Part shown: positions 61,383 to 64,000 of the stretch, piece after piece
How positions within the stretch are numbered: the first letter of the stretch is position 1
Layout: each line of letters starts with the position of its first letter
Source of the DNA: Candidatus Caccoplasma merdavium
GTDB taxonomy: Bacteria; Bacteroidota; Bacteroidia; Bacteroidales; UBA11471
Direction: 5' to 3'
DNA: 64,000 nucleotides
Assembly: GCA_018715595.1 (NCBI GenBank)
Contig: DVLI01000006.1
Location: forward strand, 1 to 64,000
Position numbers and translations under genes: made by a program
The notes under the pieces: model-generated
The model's database searches: none
What the model was told of the DNA's origin: nothing
The model's input: only the letters and a program-made list of their open reading frames with translations

Positions 61383-63971
61383 TTATTTCACGGTGACGGT
61401 AAAACGTTTCAGCCCGTTGTCGGCCGAAGTTCCACCGTAAAGGATTTCGTATTTCCCGGGTTTGCACCATACCGAGCCGGTTGCCGGGTCGAAGAAGTCG
61501 AACGTCGAAGCCCGCAGGTCGATGCGCACTTTTTGGGTCTCTCCGGCACGCAGGTGCACCCGTTTGAAGGCGCGCAGCGATTTCTTGGGCCCTTGCGGGT
61601 CTTGGAGGTTGCGCACATACACCTGCACCACTTCGTCGCCGTCACGGCTGCCGGTATTGGTGAGGGAGAGGGTGAGGCTGTTTTCTTTGCCGGCGCGGGC
61701 TTTCTGGTCGAGCGACGCTTTGCCGTAGGAGAAGGTGGTGTAGCTCAGGCCGTGGCCGAAGGGGAAGAGCGGTTCTTCGGTCATGTATCGGTAGGTGCGT
61801 CCCGTCATGTTGTAGTCTTCGAAGTCGGGCAGTTGGGCGGTGCTTTTGTAGAAGGTCACGGGGAGACGTCCGGCCGGGTTGTAGTCGCCGAAGAGGACAT
61901 CGGCCACCGCCGTGCCGCCGGCTTGTCCCGGGTACCAGGCTTGCAGTATGGCGTCGACGCAAGGCAACTCCTCTTCGAGGCCGATGGCGCTACCCGAGTT
62001 GAGTACGAGAATCACCTTCTTGCCGGCTTTTTTCAGCGCTTTGATGACCTCTCTCTGCACCTGGGGCAGTTCGATGACGGTGCGGTCGCCCCCTTTGAAG
62101 CCCGGATAGTTGACCCGCATCTCTTCGCCTTCGAGACGGGGCGTGATGCCGCCGGCAAAGACGACCACTTCCTCGTCGATGCTGCGGGCCAGGGCTTCGG
62201 CATCGACCGTGGCATATTGGCCTACGTCGAAGCGCAGGTGGCCTTCACCGCCGCCTTGCACATATTCGACGACGACATCATAGGATTTGCCGGCTTCGGC
62301 GGTGAATTTTATTTCGTTGTTGGCACGCGATTGCGAGTCGAACCAAAGGTTCGAGAGGGTGTCGCCGTCGATAATGAGGCGGAATCCGTCGTTGGCCGAC
62401 AGGGTGAAGATATACTCCCCGTCGCGTTCGGGCGTGAACGTGGCGGTGTAGCGGCTCGAAAAGTCATAGAGCGATACTCCGGCCGCAAAACCGTCGGCGC
62501 CGCCGATGTCGAAGTTGAACGGGAGGGCTACATGGGTGCGTGTGACGGCGTCGCCCTGCATGTCGGTATTGTTCCAGTAGGTGGCCGAGAATCCGGTTTT
62601 ACCCTCGGACGAACAACGGTTGAAGACGCTGTTGAAAATTTGGTCTTCGACCCAGTTGCACCCCTTTTGGTAGGAGAAGTCGATGCCCTTCTCCTGCAAG
62701 CCGAGGAGCAGGGTGGCGGTGTGCGAGGGGAATCCGTTGTAGTTGCCCCATTGCATCACCGAGTCGCCGGCGTTGGGGCCGATGACGGCAATGCGGCTTT
62801 GCTTGTCGAGGGGGAGTATGTCGTTTTTGTTGTAGAGGAGGGTCATGCTTTTGCGGGCCATTTCGAGGGCTTTGGCCTTGTGCTCGTCACAGTCTACGAC
62901 CGAGTAGGGAATGCGGGCCCAGGGCACGATGCTGTCGGGGTCGAAAAGTCCCAGCTCGAAGCGGGCTTTCAGCAGGCGGCGCACCGAGGTGTCGATTTGG
63001 TCTTCGGTGATGAGGCCGTCGCGCACGGCTTTCACCAGCGACGAGTAGTTGCTTCCGCATTCGAGGTCGGTGCCGCTGATGACGGCATCGGCCGAGGCGG
63101 CCTCTTTCGACGGGTGCGTTTCATGATGGCCTTCCTTGAAGAAGTCGGTGATGGCGCTGCAATCCGAGACGACGATGTCGCGGTAGCCCCACTGTTCGCG
63201 CAGAATGTGAATGAGCAGTTGCTTGCTGCCGCAGCAAGGTTCGCCCTCGTAGCGGTTATAGGCACACATGACCTCTTTCACGCGGGCTTCCTGCACCAGT
63301 TCCTTGAAGGCCGGCAGATAGGTCTCCCACAAGTCGCGCGGGGCGATGTTTTCGGCATCGAACGAGTGTCGGTTCCATTCGGGGCCGCTGTGCACGGCAA
63401 AGTGCTTGGCGCAGGCGTGCAGCTTGTTGTATCGGGCCGTCGTGTCGCCTTGCAGGCCGAGCACCACGGCAACCCCCATGCGGCCGGTGAGGTAGGGGTC
63501 TTCGCCGTAGGTCTCTTGTCCGCGTCCCCAGCGCGGGTCGCGGAAGATGTTGATATTGGGGGTCCAGAAGGTAAGTCCCTGGTAACGTTGCAGCTTGTCT
63601 TGGGTGCGTTTGAATTCGTGGTGCTTGGCTCGCGCTTCGGTCGAGACGATGTTGAAGGTCTCATACACGGCTTTGTCGTCGAAGGTGGCGGCCATGCCTA
63701 TCGTTTGCGGGAATACCGTGGCCAGTCCCGCGCGGCCTACGCCGTGCAGCGCTTCGTTCCACCAGTCGTAGGCGGGAATGCCCAGCCGGTCGACGGCGGC
63801 CGAGCCGTTTTTCATGAGCGACACCTTCTCTTTCAGGGTGAGGCGGTGCAGCAGGTCTTCGGCGCGTTCTTCGGGTGTGAGGTTGGCGTTTTGGTACGGT
63901 AACAGGTCTTGCGCTTGGGCGGTGAGCAGGCACAAGCCGGCGCAGAGGGAAGCAAGGAGTTGTTTCTTCAT
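61383..63971 (-). CDS. GH3 beta-glycosidase with PA14 domain, secreted
   Basis: 862 residues from the ATG at 63971, with a signal peptide (to about 20). The GH3 N-terminal barrel holds KHF (190-192) and the nucleophile Asp270 in VVSDCSAI. A PA14 insertion (about 445-590, NGFRLIIDGD type, here NDGFRLIIDGD) splits the C-terminal sandwich, followed by an Fn3-like domain ending at RFTVTVK. It is likely a beta-xylosidase or beta-glucosidase acting in the periplasm. A minus-strand TATTTTTG (63993-64000) gives the promoter. Confidence 0.92.
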   Translation of the reverse strand: MKKQLLASLCAGLCLLTAQAQDLLPYQNANLTPEERAEDLLHRLTLKEKVSLMKNGSAAVDRLGIPAYDWWNEALHGVGRAGLATVFPQTIGMAATFDDKAVYETFNIVSTEARAKHHEFKRTQDKLQRYQGLTFWTPNINIFRDPRWGRGQETYGEDPYLTGRMGVAVVLGLQGDTTARYNKLHACAKHFAVHSGPEWNRHSFDAENIAPRDLWETYLPAFKELVQEARVKEVMCAYNRYEGEPCCGSKQLLIHILREQWGYRDIVVSDCSAITDFFKEGHHETHPSKEAASADAVISGTDLECGSNYSSLVKAVRDGLITEDQIDTSVRRLLKARFELGLFDPDSIVPWARIPYSVVDCDEHKAKALEMARKSMTLLYNKNDILPLDKQSRIAVIGPNAGDSVMQWGNYNGFPSHTATLLLGLQEKGIDFSYQKGCNWVEDQIFNSVFNRCSSEGKTGFSATYWNNTDMQGDAVTRTHVALPFNFDIGGADGFAAGVSLYDFSSRYTATFTPERDGEYIFTLSANDGFRLIIDGDTLSNLWFDSQSRANNEIKFTAEAGKSYDVVVEYVQGGGEGHLRFDVGQYATVDAEALARSIDEEVVVFAGGITPRLEGEEMRVNYPGFKGGDRTVIELPQVQREVIKALKKAGKKVILVLNSGSAIGLEEELPCVDAILQAWYPGQAGGTAVADVLFGDYNPAGRLPVTFYKSTAQLPDFEDYNMTGRTYRYMTEEPLFPFGHGLSYTTFSYGKASLDQKARAGKENSLTLSLTNTGSRDGDEVVQVYVRNLQDPQGPKKSLRAFKRVHLRAGETQKVRIDLRASTFDFFDPATGSVWCKPGKYEILYGGTSADNGLKRFTVTVK

Positions 63972-63992
63972 GGTTCTTGTATGGAATTTGAA

Positions 63993-64000
63993 CAAAAATA
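63993..64000 (-). promoter_or_regulatory. -7 promoter element of the GH3 gene
   Basis: TATTTTTG on the minus strand at the very end of the window, 21 bp before the GH3 ATG. The -33 element would lie beyond the window. Confidence 0.55.

Noticed and set aside
1-64000. CRISPR array, insertion sequence or SusC/SusD pair
   Set aside because: I looked for regularly spaced repeats, transposase motifs with terminal repeats, and TonB-dependent receptor genes, and found none.

Overview
The window looks like a chromosomal segment from a moderately high-GC member of the Bacteroidales (Barnesiella- or Muribaculum-like; genus not determined). The evidence is lineage-typical content: DUF4294, DUF3098, DUF3467 and NigD-like proteins, an N-succinyl/acetylornithine carbamoyltransferase in place of OTC, MeaB with a succinate-type CoA-transferase, GH43/GH97/GH29/GH3 hydrolases, and many promoters of the Bacteroidetes form TAnnTTTG with weak -33 TTTG elements. 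I see no rRNA, tRNA, CRISPR array, insertion sequence or prophage.

Layout. 1-1296: a minus-strand DUF4294 gene and an AT-rich gap with a 91-bp imperfect direct repeat carrying DnaA-box-like words. 1297-6758 (+): radical SAM protein, ResB/CcsA-type cytochrome c maturation, tri-heme peroxidase, CNNM/CorC transporter. 6818-9992 (-): PH-domain protein, WYL regulator, BNR-like small protein, lipoprotein and a UDG-like protein, with a strongly structured 82-nt element upstream. 10525-15697: nadB, a GH43, an AT-rich PD-(D/E)XK protein, rubrerythrin. 15986-21648 (+): MFS transporter, then ftsX-DUF3098-uppP-truB-queA-folK. miaB lies on the minus strand. 23448-31006 (+): CoA-transferase, tcdA, lolD, NigD-like, DUF3467, cysS, DUF5131, WG-repeat protein. 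31198-36475 (-): arginase-like protein, Hsp20, asparaginase I, and an 843-residue secreted beta-helix protein. 36603-42625 (+): proA, argF', argS, GH29. 42702-54507: meaB, DUF1573, a membrane MutS-like ATPase (+), a transglutaminase-like protein, a GH43-GH97-GH43 cluster, GNAT, cdd. The end holds a GH73/LysM glucosaminidase, a three-gene ParB-like/PAPS-reductase-like/GNAT operon, dnaX, an AraC regulator and a GH3.

Most of the window is housekeeping: NAD, folate, arginine/proline and tRNA metabolism, envelope assembly and aminoacylation. Around this lie secreted enzymes for plant or mucin glycans (GH43 x3, GH97, GH29, GH3, pectinesterase-like) without a SusC/SusD pair in view. The items most worth a second look are the overlapping GNAT/PP-loop/ParB operon, the repeat-bearing gap near 0.9-1.2 kb, the structured element at 10041-10122, a short promoter-to-terminator transcript at 23.3 kb, the AT-rich PD-(D/E)XK gene and the transmembrane MutS homologue.
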